Part shown: in pieces, positions 1 through 7,418 of the stretch
How the letters are laid out: every line of letters starts with the position of its first letter
Position numbering within the stretch: position 1 is the stretch's first letter
Source of the DNA: Streptomyces chattanoogensis
GTDB taxonomy: Bacteria; Actinomycetota; Actinomycetes; Streptomycetales; Streptomycetaceae
NCBI RefSeq assembly: GCF_001294335.1
Contig: NZ_LGKG01000200.1
Span: 1-8,572 of the forward strand
DNA length: 8,572 bases
Direction: 5' to 3'
The notes under the pieces: generated by a model
The model's input: only the letters and a program-made list of their open reading frames with translations
The model's database searches: none
What the model was told of the DNA's origin: nothing
Program-made: the position numbers and the translations under genes

Positions 1-1
1 T

Positions 2-346
2 GTGATCAAGGTGCTGCTGCAGATGCGGCACCGCACGCTCGCCAAGAGCCTGCACTGCGACACCGTCAATCCCTATATCGACCTCGACGGCAGCCCGTTC
101 CACCTGGTACGCGAACGCCGGCCCTGGCCCGCTCTGCGCGATGCCGAGGGCCGTGAGCTGCCGCGCCGGGCCGGAGTCAGCTCCTTCGGCTTCGGCGGCG
201 TCAACGCCCATGTCGTCCTCGAGGAATACGTAGGCAACTGGCCGGCTGGATCGACTCGGGCAGGCTCGGCGAGGCCGACCTGCCGGACCTCGCCCACACC
301 CTGCAGACGGGCCGGGTCGCGATGGAGGAGCGCCTCGCCTTCCTGA
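2..346 (+). CDS. C-terminal end of a trans-AT PKS ketosynthase domain (5' partial, frame-disrupted)
   Basis: This is the tail of a KS domain, which does decarboxylative Claisen condensation on the growing polyketide. Residues from the window start to about 76 are authentic KS: the segment after the second active-site His (VIKVLLQMRHRTL), the NPYIDLDGSPF motif typical of trans-AT KSs, and the closing SSFGFGGVNAHVVLEEY motif. The active-site Cys and the two catalytic His lie upstream of the window. After about position 232 this frame no longer looks like protein; it adds about 38 Arg/Ser/Pro-rich residues and stops at TGA 344-346. The expected downstream linker resumes in frame 1, so the real reading frame almost certainly joined the next entry. 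As sequenced, translation would end here and uncouple the KS from DH-KR-ACP-TE. The call of a KS tail is secure; whether the break is biological is not. Confidence 0.85.
   Translation: MIKVLLQMRHRTLAKSLHCDTVNPYIDLDGSPFHLVRERRPWPALRDAEGRELPRRAGVSSFGFGGVNAHVVLEEYVGNWPAGSTRAGSARPTCRTSPTPCRRAGSRWRSASPS
221..243 (+). other. Frameshift and linker-deletion junction inside the PKS gene
   Basis: Frame 2 reads EEYV at 221-232 and then loses sense. Frame 1 reads RQLAGWIDSGRL from about 232 onward and continues into the normal post-KS linker (DLAHTLQTGRVAMEERLAF). Restoring one base after the GTA codon (229-231) would give a smooth EEYVRQLAGW. KS linkers of this family usually have roughly 55-60 residues between the VLEEY motif and DLAxTLQ; here there are about 20. 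The junction therefore looks like a net deletion of 3n+1 bases. The estimate of missing residues is from memory of the family, not an alignment. Confidence 0.75.
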
Positions 347-3300
347 CCTCCTCGCTCGCCGATCTCCGCGAGCGGCTGGGCGTCTTCCTCGGCGGCGGCA
401 CCGCACCGGGCCTGCACACCGGACGGGCGCAGCGCCACGGGCCGTGGAACGAGCTCGCCGGCGACGAGGACATCGCCCTCGCCATCGACAGCTGGATAGC
501 CAAGGGCAAGCTCGGACGCCTGCTCAAGCTCTGGGTCACCGGCTTCGACGTCGACTGGCGACGCCTGTCCGCCGGCCGTCCGATGCGGCGTATCCCGCTG
601 CCCGCCTACCCGTTCAAGCTGCAGCGCTACTGGATCGCCGACGCGAAGAACACCGCGAAGAACACCGCGAAGAACACGGCAGGGGCCCCGGCAGCGGTGG
701 CCGCGGAGCCGAGCGCACCACCGTCGCCCTACCACCGCGAGCTGACCGGGCACGAGTTCTACCTGCGCGATCACCGCGTGGGGGACACGCCCGTCCTGCC
801 CGGCGCCGCCTACCTCGAGTTCGTGCGCGACGCGCTCGTCCGGGCCACCCCCGGAGCCACCCCCACGGGCGTCCGCCTGCGCGACGTGACCTGGCTGCGT
901 CCCCTTGAGGTGACGGCACCTCAGACCCTCGCCGTCGACGTGGACCCGGCCGACGGGACGTTCGAGGTCTACGCCCACGGCGACGGCGACCGCGTCCTGC
1001 ACGCGACGGGCACCGCACACATCGACCCCGCGCTCCTCGCCTCCGACAGCACCCACAACACCCCAGACACCCACAACACCCCAGACACCCACAACGCCCA
1101 CGATGTCGACGCACTGCGCGCGCATCTCCCGTTCCGGCGTTCCGGCGCCGAGTGCTATGCGCTGTTCGCGCGCAGGGACATGGGCTACGGCCCCGCGTTC
1201 CGGGCCGTGCAGGAGCTGTACCACGGGGCGGACACCGCCCTTGCGCGCCTGTTGCTCCCCGAGGCGGCGGCATCCTCGCTGACACTCAACCCGGGCATGC
1301 TCGACGCCGCCCTGCAGACGACCCTGGGACTGGCGCTGGACGAGCACGGCGACGCACCGGAGGGGACGGCACTTCCGTTCACCGTGCGCGAGATACAGGT
1401 CCTGGCCCCCACCCCGGCCGAGGGCTGGGCCCTCGCGCGCCGCGCCGCGGACGACCGCCGCGACTCCGGCGTACGCCGCCTGGACATCGACCTTTGCGAC
1501 ACACAGGGCACCGTCTGCGTGCGCCTGCTGGGCTTCAGCACCCGCAGCAAGCCGAGCCCGGCGCCCCGCACCGCCGAGCCGGCCACCACGCCCGCCCTGC
1601 TGATCCATGCCGACTGGCGCGAGAGCGCGGCACCGGAGCACCACGGCGACGACGTCGAGCGGCACGTCGTGCTGTGCGAACTCCCGGAGGCGGACGCCAC
1701 CGCGCTCGGCGAAGCGCTGGGCGGCGCCACCTGTGAAACCTGGCAGGCCCGCGGCGAGACCGCCACCCGCTACACCGAGTACGCCGAGCGGTTGCTGGAG
1801 CTGCTGCGCGACAAGGCGCAGGAGCCCGCCCGGCCGCCGCGCCTGATCCAGGTCGTCACCCCCGCACACGCGCCCTGGCTGGGCGGGCTGAGCGGCATGC
1901 TCCGCACGGCGCGCATGGAGCACCCCAAGCTGCTGACCCAGTGGATCGCACTGGACGGTGACGGCGCCCCGGCCCCGGCCGAGCTGGCCGGACGGCTGCG
2001 GCGCGACGGCGCCGACACGGCCGAGGAGGCCGTGCGCTACCGCGGCGGACGCCGACAGGTGTCCCAGTGGCGCGAAGTCGCACCGGCCGCCCCCGTACTG
2101 CCGTGGCGCGACGGCGGCGTCTACCTGCTGACCGGCGGCGCCGGAGGACTCGGTGCCCTGTTCGCCAAGGACATCGCCCGGCGCGTCGAGACGCCCGCCC
2201 TGGTCCTGTGCGGCCGCAGCCCGGCGGGCCCGGCACAGCAGGAACTGCTCACCGCCCTGCGGGCGTTGGGTGCCCGGGCCGACTACCGCGTGCTCGACGT
2301 CGCCGACCGCGCCGACGTGACCCGGGCGGTGCGCGATGTCCAGGCCGAGTACGGCGCGCTGCACGGGATCGTCCACGCCGCCGGAGTGCTGCGCGACGGC
2401 TTCGTGGCCAGGAAGACCGCGGACGACCTCCGCGAGGTGTTCGCGGCCAAGGTCGCCGGACTGTGCCACCTCGACGAGGCGACCGCCGCCGTCCCGCTCG
2501 ACTGCTTCATCGGCTTCTCCTCCATGGCCGCCTTCGGCAACCTCGGACAGGCCGACTACGCCGCCGCCAACGCCTTCATGGACGGATACGCCGCCCACCG
2601 CACCGCCCTGGTGGACCTGGGCCGCCGGTCGGGCCGCACCCTGATGGTGAACTGGCCGCTGTGGGAGAAGGGCGGCATGGGCGCCGACCCGTCGACCGTC
2701 CACCTCCTGGAGTCCGTGGGCATGCGGCCGATGCGCGCATCCGTGGGCATCGACGCCCTGGACCGCATCTGGGCGACCGGCCTGACCAGCGCCATCGCCC
2801 TCGACGGCGACCATGCCCGGATGCGGCAGCGCTTCCTGCCGGCACACCCCGAGCCGGCGGCCGCGGCCGTACCCGCACCCGTCGCCCAGCCGACCGAGCC
2901 ACAGGCCGTGGGAACCGTCGTCCGGGACCTCCTGGCGACGCTGCTGGAGGTCGACCCGGAAACCCTGCGAGGGGACAAGTCCCTGGGCGACTACGGCTTC
3001 GACTCCATCTTCATGATGCAGTTCCTCACCCAGGCGCAGACGCACATCGACGCGTCCCTCACCCTCGACGTCATCGCCGGCTGCGAAACGCTGCAGGAGG
3101 TCGTCGACGCGATCACCGGCACGGCTGCCCCAGCGTCCGCCCCGGAGTCCGCTCCGGTGGCTCCGCTGGACGAGGTCCCCTCGGCGGAGGCCCCACGGGC
3201 AAAGGCCCCGGCACCGCGCGCCCGGCCCGCATCGCCGAACGCCTTCCCCGAACTGGTCCGCATGAATGGCGTCACCTCCGGCCGACCGGTGTTCTGGGTC

Positions 3301-4341
3301 CACCACGGCAACGGCGGCGTGGAGTCCTACGCCCCGCTGGCCGCACGCTGCCCGCGCCCCTTCTACGGCATCCAGCCGAAGGGCTGGATCGACTCCACCG
3401 ACATCCTCACCGGCCAGCACGCCATGGCCGAGCACTACGCGTCCCTCATCCTCGCCGTGCAGCCGGAAGGCCCGTACGACATCGGCGGGTTCTCCCTGGG
3501 CGGGCTGTTCGCGTACGAGACCGTGCGGCAGCTCCAGCTGAAGGGCGCCGACGTGCGCACGCTGGTGATGCTGGACACGCTGGACGCCGAATCCACCAAC
3601 AAGGCCAACGCCCTCGTCGTCGGCGGGAACTTCGACGCCGACGTGGTCACCAAGGTGAGCGACTTCCGCGCCGTCAACCTGATCCTCGGCAACAACCGTT
3701 TCGACGCACACGGCGGCGGCACCCCGATCCTGCGCCGCGACGAGGTCGACACCACCCTGGACACCACGGCGTTCCGCGACTCCCTGATCGCAGCCGCCCT
3801 GGCCCGCGGCGTCAGCAAGACCGAGACACAGCTGCGCTCCCGCGTCCGGCAGCTGTCGCGCTACTTCGAGGCCACGCAGGGCGAGACGTACACGGTGCAC
3901 CCGCTGCCGCGGCGCGACGGACTGCGCTGCTACTACCTGCGTAACCGGGGCGGTGCGTTCTTCGGCGCCTTCGAGGAGCACATGGTGCTCTTCCCGAACC
4001 CCGCCCTCCCCACCGTGGACGGCATCGCGTACTGGCAGGAGTGGGCCGATCAGATCGACGACTTCTTCACCATCGACGTCGACACCTCGATGCATGCCGA
4101 GGTCATGACGGCCCCGCAGTCGCTCGACAAGCTGATGCGCCTCTGCGACCGGCTCTACGCAGCCGAGGACGCCGTCGAGGGCGTGGTGGAGGGCGTGGTG
4201 GAGAGTGCGGTCGAGGGCATGGTGGAGAGTGCCGTCGAGGATGCCCGCAATGACGCCCCCGATGACGCCCCCGATGACGTCCTGGATGACGCCCCCGAAG
4301 ACGTCTCCGCCCCGGCGACCTCCGCGCAGGGAGGCCGCTGA
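322..4341 (+). CDS. Terminal trans-AT PKS module: post-KS linker, DH, KR, ACP, TE
   Basis: Finishes and releases a polyketide chain. Residues count from the ATG at 322, probably not a true start: there is no SD, and homology extends back to about 232 in this frame (open from 157). Post-KS linker 1-105 ends in RRIPLPAYPF. DH is about 137-410 (nt 730-1551): His151 in HRVGDTPVLP, GYGPAF 288-293, Asp328 in DAALQ. KR is about 426-845: TGGAGGLG 604-611, Lys710, Ser733, Tyr746, Asn750, and LRD with Asp692, suggesting a B-type KR. ACP is about 862-932 with Ser895 in GFDSI. TE is about 975-1280: Ser1058 in GFSLG, probable Asp1085 and His1258. There is no AT, so loading must come in trans. DH plus KR predicts an alpha,beta-unsaturated acyl-ACP before release. 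Oddities are repeats AKNT x3 (108-119) and HNTPDT x2 (245-256), and a low-complexity acidic tail (1284-1330). The next gene starts one base after the stop. Confidence 0.95.
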   Translation: MEERLAFLTSSLADLRERLGVFLGGGTAPGLHTGRAQRHGPWNELAGDEDIALAIDSWIAKGKLGRLLKLWVTGFDVDWRRLSAGRPMRRIPLPAYPFKLQRYWIADAKNTAKNTAKNTAGAPAAVAAEPSAPPSPYHRELTGHEFYLRDHRVGDTPVLPGAAYLEFVRDALVRATPGATPTGVRLRDVTWLRPLEVTAPQTLAVDVDPADGTFEVYAHGDGDRVLHATGTAHIDPALLASDSTHNTPDTHNTPDTHNAHDVDALRAHLPFRRSGAECYALFARRDMGYGPAFRAVQELYHGADTALARLLLPEAAASSLTLNPGMLDAALQTTLGLALDEHGDAPEGTALPFTVREIQVLAPTPAEGWALARRAADDRRDSGVRRLDIDLCDTQGTVCVRLLGFSTRSKPSPAPRTAEPATTPALLIHADWRESAAPEHHGDDVERHVVLCELPEADATALGEALGGATCETWQARGETATRYTEYAERLLELLRDKAQEPARPPRLIQVVTPAHAPWLGGLSGMLRTARMEHPKLLTQWIALDGDGAPAPAELAGRLRRDGADTAEEAVRYRGGRRQVSQWREVAPAAPVLPWRDGGVYLLTGGAGGLGALFAKDIARRVETPALVLCGRSPAGPAQQELLTALRALGARADYRVLDVADRADVTRAVRDVQAEYGALHGIVHAAGVLRDGFVARKTADDLREVFAAKVAGLCHLDEATAAVPLDCFIGFSSMAAFGNLGQADYAAANAFMDGYAAHRTALVDLGRRSGRTLMVNWPLWEKGGMGADPSTVHLLESVGMRPMRASVGIDALDRIWATGLTSAIALDGDHARMRQRFLPAHPEPAAAAVPAPVAQPTEPQAVGTVVRDLLATLLEVDPETLRGDKSLGDYGFDSIFMMQFLTQAQTHIDASLTLDVIAGCETLQEVVDAITGTAAPASAPESAPVAPLDEVPSAEAPRAKAPAPRARPASPNAFPELVRMNGVTSGRPVFWVHHGNGGVESYAPLAARCPRPFYGIQPKGWIDSTDILTGQHAMAEHYASLILAVQPEGPYDIGGFSLGGLFAYETVRQLQLKGADVRTLVMLDTLDAESTNKANALVVGGNFDADVVTKVSDFRAVNLILGNNRFDAHGGGTPILRRDEVDTTLDTTAFRDSLIAAALARGVSKTETQLRSRVRQLSRYFEATQGETYTVHPLPRRDGLRCYYLRNRGGAFFGAFEEHMVLFPNPALPTVDGIAYWQEWADQIDDFFTIDVDTSMHAEVMTAPQSLDKLMRLCDRLYAAEDAVEGVVEGVVESAVEGMVESAVEDARNDAPDDAPDDVLDDAPEDVSAPATSAQGGR
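643..678 (+). repeat. 12-nt tandem repeat x3 (AKNT) in the post-KS/DH linker
   Basis: The unit gcgaagaacacc occurs at 643-654, 655-666 and, with one change at the last base, 667-678. It encodes Ala-Lys-Asn-Thr three times, directly after the RYWIAD end of the post-KS linker and before the DH. Near-identity at the DNA level points to recent slippage or unequal exchange rather than selection on the protein. Confidence 0.9.
1054..1095 (+). repeat. 18-nt tandem repeat (HNTPDT) between the two DH hot-dog halves
   Basis: The unit cacaacaccccagacacc is present at 1054-1071 and 1072-1089, followed by a partial third copy (cacaac, 1090-1095). It encodes His-Asn-Thr-Pro-Asp-Thr. By position (residues 245-258) it falls between the N-terminal half carrying His151 and the C-terminal half carrying Asp328. 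It is thus probably an exposed inter-hot-dog loop. Confidence 0.9.
4171..4311 (+). repeat. Low-complexity acidic repeat tail of the thioesterase protein
   Basis: After the TE (ending about residue 1280) the protein carries two kinds of degenerate repeat. Residues 1285-1307 are Val-Glu-Gly-Val and Val-Glu-Ser-Ala type units, from gtggagggc/gtggagagt-like DNA. Residues 1311-1328 are Asp-Ala-Pro-Asp units, from gatgacgcccccgatgacgc-like DNA. The stretch is strongly acidic. A docking domain is not expected after a TE, so its role is unknown. Confidence 0.8.
4328..4334 (+). promoter_or_regulatory. Ribosome binding site of the AT-ER gene
   Basis: AGGGAGG lies 8 nt before the ATG at 4343 and inside the last codons of the PKS gene. 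It decides the start: an in-frame GTG at 4205 would add 46 residues that only shadow the acidic tail of the PKS. From 4343 the protein opens with MKAVVFPGQGAQ, the classic beginning of a FabD-type AT. Confidence 0.85.
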
Positions 4342-4342
4342 G

Positions 4343-6640
4343 ATGAAGGCAGTGGTCTTTCCCGGCCAGGGCGCCCAGCGGCGTGGCATGGGGCGCGAAC
4401 TGTTCGACGCCTATCCGGAACTCACCGACCAGGCCTCCGAGATCCTCGGCTACTCCCTCCGCACGCTGTGCCTGGACGATCCGCACCGGCAACTGGGCCG
4501 CACCGAGTACACCCAGCCCGCGCTGTTCGTGGTCGGAGCGCTCGCCCACCGGCAGTGGCGCGAGAACACCGGCGACCAGCCGGCCTTCCTCGCCGGGCAC
4601 AGCCTGGGGGAGTACTGCGCCCTGCACGCCGCCGGCGCCTTCGACTTCGCGACCGGACTGCGCCTCGTCCAGCGGCGCGGCGCACTGATGGCACAGGCAC
4701 GGGGCGGTGGCATGGCGGCCGTGGTCGGGGTCGATGCGGCACGGTTGCGCGAACTCCTCGACGAAAGCGGCTTCTTGGGCCTGACCGTAGCCAACGACAA
4801 CGCACCGGAGCAGCAGGTGGTGTCCGGCGACACCGCGACCGTCGACGCGCTGGTGGCCCACCTCGATGCGCGTGACGTCCGCTGCGTGAGACTGAACGTG
4901 TCCGGCGCCTTCCACTCGCCCCTGATGCACCAGGCACAGCAGGACTTCGCCCGATTCGTCGACGGGTTCGCCCTCGGGGACCCCGCGACGCCCGTGATCG
5001 CCAACGCCACGGCGCGCCCGTACGCCCCCGGCCGGACCGCGCGCACCCTCGTCGACCAGATCGTGCAGCCCGTGCGCTGGACCGAGAGCGTGCACCATCT
5101 CCTCGACCACGGCGTCACCGACTTCGTCGAACTCGGAGGCCGCGTGCTCGGCCGACTGATCGACCAGATCCGCTCCGCCCCCCGACCGGCCGCCCGAACC
5201 GAGACACCGGCCGCCCGGACCGAGACACCGGCTGCCCGGCGCGATACGCCGGCCGCGCTCCCCGACACACCGGCCGCCGCGCTCGGCAGCCCCTTGTTCC
5301 GTCGGCGCATGGGCGTGCGCCACGCCTACGCCGTGGGCGGTATGTACCGGGGCATCGCCTCGGCCGAGATGGTCGTCAGGCTCGGCCGGAACCGCATGCT
5401 CGGCTTCCTGGGAACCGGCGGTCTGCCGCTCCCGGAGATCGAGCAGGCGGTGAAGGAGGTCCAGCACGGCCTGGCCGACGGCCGGCCCTACGGCGTCAAC
5501 GTCCTGGCCGACCACGACGACCCCGCGGCCGAGCGCGCCCTGGTCGAGCTGCTGATGCGCCACCGCGTCCCCGTCATCGAGGCGTCGGCCTTCATGCAGA
5601 TGACCCCCGCGCTCGTCCTCTACCGGGCACGCGGACTGCACCGCGGTGCCGACGGCCGCACCCTGTGCGACCACCGCATCATGGCCAAGGTCTCCCGGCC
5701 GGAGGTCGCCGAGCAGTTCATGGCACCCGCCCCCGGACCGGTCTTGGACCGGCTCCGCCGGGAGAACGCCCTCACCGACGAACAGGTGGAGCTCGCCCGG
5801 ACGGTGCCGATGAGCCACGACATCACGGTCGAGGCGGACTCCGGCGGCCACACGGACGGCGGCGTCGCCACGGTCATGCTGCCCGCCATGCTCACGCTCC
5901 GGCGGCAGGCCCAGCACCGGTACGGCTACGACGAACCGATCTGCATGGGCCTCGCCGGCGGCCTCGGCACCCCCGCTGCGGTCGCTGCGGCCTTCGTGCT
6001 GGGCGCCGATTACGTACTCACCGGATCCATCAACCAGTGCACGGTGGAATCCGGCATGAGCACCGAGGTCAAGGACATGCTGCAGGACATCGGCATCGCC
6101 GACACCGCCTACGCCCCCGCAGGCGACATGTTTGAATTCGGCGCCAAGGTGCAGGTGCTCCGCAAAGGCGTTTTCTTCCCCACCCGGGCCAACAAACTGT
6201 TCTCCCTGTACTCCCACTACGACGGCCTCGACGACATACCGCAGAAAACCCGTTCCCTCCTGGAGAGAACGTATTTCGGGAGAAGCCTCGAAGAGGTCTG
6301 GGGTGACGTATGCTCCTATCTCCGGTCACAGGGGCGCGAGACCGATATCGACCGGGCCGACGCCGACCCCAAACAGAAGATGGCCCTGGTGTTCCGCTGG
6401 TACTTCTTCCACACCACGCGCCTCGCCATGGACGGCGACGGCTCCGGAAAGGTGAACTACCAGGTCCAGACCGGGCCGGCGCTGGGTGCCTTCAACCAGT
6501 GGGTCGACGGCACCGAACTGGCCTCGTGGCGGCACCGCCACGTCGACCGCATCGGCCTGATGCTGCTCGACGGCGCCGCCGAACACATCGCCACCGCATG
6601 CCGGCAGTGGAGCGCAAGCATCGGTGCACCCAGTGTGTGA
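4343..6640 (+). CDS. Trans-acting acyltransferase fused to PfaD-like enoyl reductase (AT-ER)
   Basis: A 765-residue two-domain enzyme serving an AT-less PKS. The N-terminal AT (about 1-278) should load malonyl units from CoA onto the ACPs in trans. It shows GQGAQ 8-12, GHSLGEY 85-91 with nucleophile Ser87, Arg111/Arg112 in QRRG for the carboxylate, and His191 in GAFHSPLM. The GAFHS pattern fits malonyl-CoA; a methylmalonyl-type YASH is absent. A linker of 7-residue repeats (282-312) leads to an FMN-dependent ER of the PfaD/2-nitropropane dioxygenase type (about 315-760). This carries GTGGLPLPEIEQAV, the EADSGGHTDGG motif (497-507), GGLGTP 539-544 and TGSINQCTVESG. It would reduce enoyl-ACP intermediates at selected modules. 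The gene starts one base after the PKS stop, so translation is probably coupled. The architecture is known from LnmG-type and other trans-AT cluster proteins. Both domains look complete. Confidence 0.96.
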   Translation: MKAVVFPGQGAQRRGMGRELFDAYPELTDQASEILGYSLRTLCLDDPHRQLGRTEYTQPALFVVGALAHRQWRENTGDQPAFLAGHSLGEYCALHAAGAFDFATGLRLVQRRGALMAQARGGGMAAVVGVDAARLRELLDESGFLGLTVANDNAPEQQVVSGDTATVDALVAHLDARDVRCVRLNVSGAFHSPLMHQAQQDFARFVDGFALGDPATPVIANATARPYAPGRTARTLVDQIVQPVRWTESVHHLLDHGVTDFVELGGRVLGRLIDQIRSAPRPAARTETPAARTETPAARRDTPAALPDTPAAALGSPLFRRRMGVRHAYAVGGMYRGIASAEMVVRLGRNRMLGFLGTGGLPLPEIEQAVKEVQHGLADGRPYGVNVLADHDDPAAERALVELLMRHRVPVIEASAFMQMTPALVLYRARGLHRGADGRTLCDHRIMAKVSRPEVAEQFMAPAPGPVLDRLRRENALTDEQVELARTVPMSHDITVEADSGGHTDGGVATVMLPAMLTLRRQAQHRYGYDEPICMGLAGGLGTPAAVAAAFVLGADYVLTGSINQCTVESGMSTEVKDMLQDIGIADTAYAPAGDMFEFGAKVQVLRKGVFFPTRANKLFSLYSHYDGLDDIPQKTRSLLERTYFGRSLEEVWGDVCSYLRSQGRETDIDRADADPKQKMALVFRWYFFHTTRLAMDGDGSGKVNYQVQTGPALGAFNQWVDGTELASWRHRHVDRIGLMLLDGAAEHIATACRQWSASIGAPSV
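5186..5281 (+). repeat. 21-nt tandem repeat (about 4.5 copies) in the AT-ER linker
   Basis: Units start at 5186, 5207, 5228 and 5249, with a partial fifth at 5270. Each begins ccggccgcc or close to it. The first two differ at one base; the later ones are more diverged. They encode Pro-Ala-Ala-Arg-Thr-Glu-Thr-like heptads (residues 282-312) and form a Pro/Ala/Thr hinge between the AT and ER domains. Confidence 0.92.
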
Positions 6641-7418
6641 TGTCCTTCCGGCGGTGCCTGAACCGATATCTGCCGATCCTCCCGGTTCCCCGCGCAACGC
6701 GCTGCTCACCCAGTCGTGGCTCGACTTGGCCTTCCTGCACTGGGCTGTTGACCCCGCGGAGGTTGCCCCTCTCCTCCCGGCAGGCACCGTTCCCGACACG
6801 CTGGACGGAGCCACCTACGTGGGGCTCGTCCCCTTCCGCATGCACCGCGTGGGCTGGTTTCGCCTCCCCGGCGTGCCCTACCTGGGTACCTTCCCGGAGA
6901 CCAATGTCCGTCTCTACTCGGTGGATGCCCAGGGCCGCCGCGGCGTCGTCTTCCGCTCGCTCGACGCGTCCCGCCTCATACCGGTGGCCATCGCCCGCAC
7001 GGTCTTCCAACTGCCGTACCTCTGGTCCCGAATGGCCGTCCGCCGCAGTGACGACACCATCATCTACACCAGCACCAGGCGCTGGCCCGGGCCTCAGGGC
7101 GCGTACAGCCGGATCACGGTCCGCCCGCGAGAGCGGATCGACGAGCCCACCGATCTGGAACACTTCCTCACCGCCCGCTGGGGGATGCACAATTCCGCGT
7201 TCGGACGCGCGAGGTACCTGCCGAACACCCACCCGCGGTGGCCGCTGCACCGGGCCGAACTGATCGAGTGCGATGAAGATCTGACCCTGTCCGCCGGGCT
7301 TCCGCGGCCGCTCGGCGCCCCGGTGAGCGTGCTGTACTCGCCCGGTGTCGCGGTCCGTTTCGGCCGCCCCGCCTCCTCCGCCCGTTCCCCGAGCGCTGGA
7401 TCCACCCGCGCACGATAA
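6624..7418 (+). CDS. DUF2071 (YqjF-like) family protein
   Basis: A 264-residue protein of the DUF2071/COG3361 family, whose biochemical function is not established. As I recall, it is placed structurally near the acetoacetate decarboxylase-like fold; no enzymatic activity can be claimed from that. Family signatures are visible in order: QSWLDLAFLHWAVDP (30-44), LLPAGTVPDTLDGATYVGLVPFRM (50-73), FPETNVRLYSV (90-100), the FRSLDASRL segment (110-118), FLTARWGMHNS (181-191) and a C-terminal LYSPGVAVRFGRP (237-249). Length is normal for the family. I chose GTG 6624, preceded by GGAG at 6609-6612 (11 nt spacing); GTG 6633 is the alternative. Either start overlaps the AT-ER stop (17 or 8 nt), which argues for translational coupling and cotranscription with the PKS genes. 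It is the last gene before a hairpin. A tailoring, resistance or housekeeping role cannot be chosen from sequence. No signal peptide or membrane segment is seen. Confidence 0.88.
   Translation: MHPVCDVLPAVPEPISADPPGSPRNALLTQSWLDLAFLHWAVDPAEVAPLLPAGTVPDTLDGATYVGLVPFRMHRVGWFRLPGVPYLGTFPETNVRLYSVDAQGRRGVVFRSLDASRLIPVAIARTVFQLPYLWSRMAVRRSDDTIIYTSTRRWPGPQGAYSRITVRPRERIDEPTDLEHFLTARWGMHNSAFGRARYLPNTHPRWPLHRAELIECDEDLTLSAGLPRPLGAPVSVLYSPGVAVRFGRPASSARSPSAGSTRAR

Noticed and set aside
2067..3944. Plus-strand ORF of 625 codons in another frame within KR-ACP-TE
   Set aside because: Its Arg/Pro-rich translation overlaps motif-supported coding sequence in frame 1.
4205..4342. Upstream GTG extension of the AT-ER gene
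   Set aside because: It encodes a low-complexity by-product of the PKS acidic-tail repeats. The SD at 4328-4334 and the FabD-like MKAVVFPGQG start both fix ATG 4343.
73..4389. Minus-strand ORF of 1438 codons opposite the PKS gene
   Set aside because: Its Gly/Val/Arg/Gln-rich translation has no domain, and it runs against secure DH, KR, ACP and TE motifs on the plus strand. It is a typical GC-driven shadow.
4103..6217. Minus-strand ORF of 704 codons opposite the AT-ER gene
   Set aside because: It is His/Gly/Val-rich without family motifs, and opposite a gene with clear AT and ER motifs. Shadow.
6310..7263. Plus-strand ORF of 317 codons across the AT-ER end and DUF2071
   Set aside because: No recognisable motif, and it conflicts with two supported genes.
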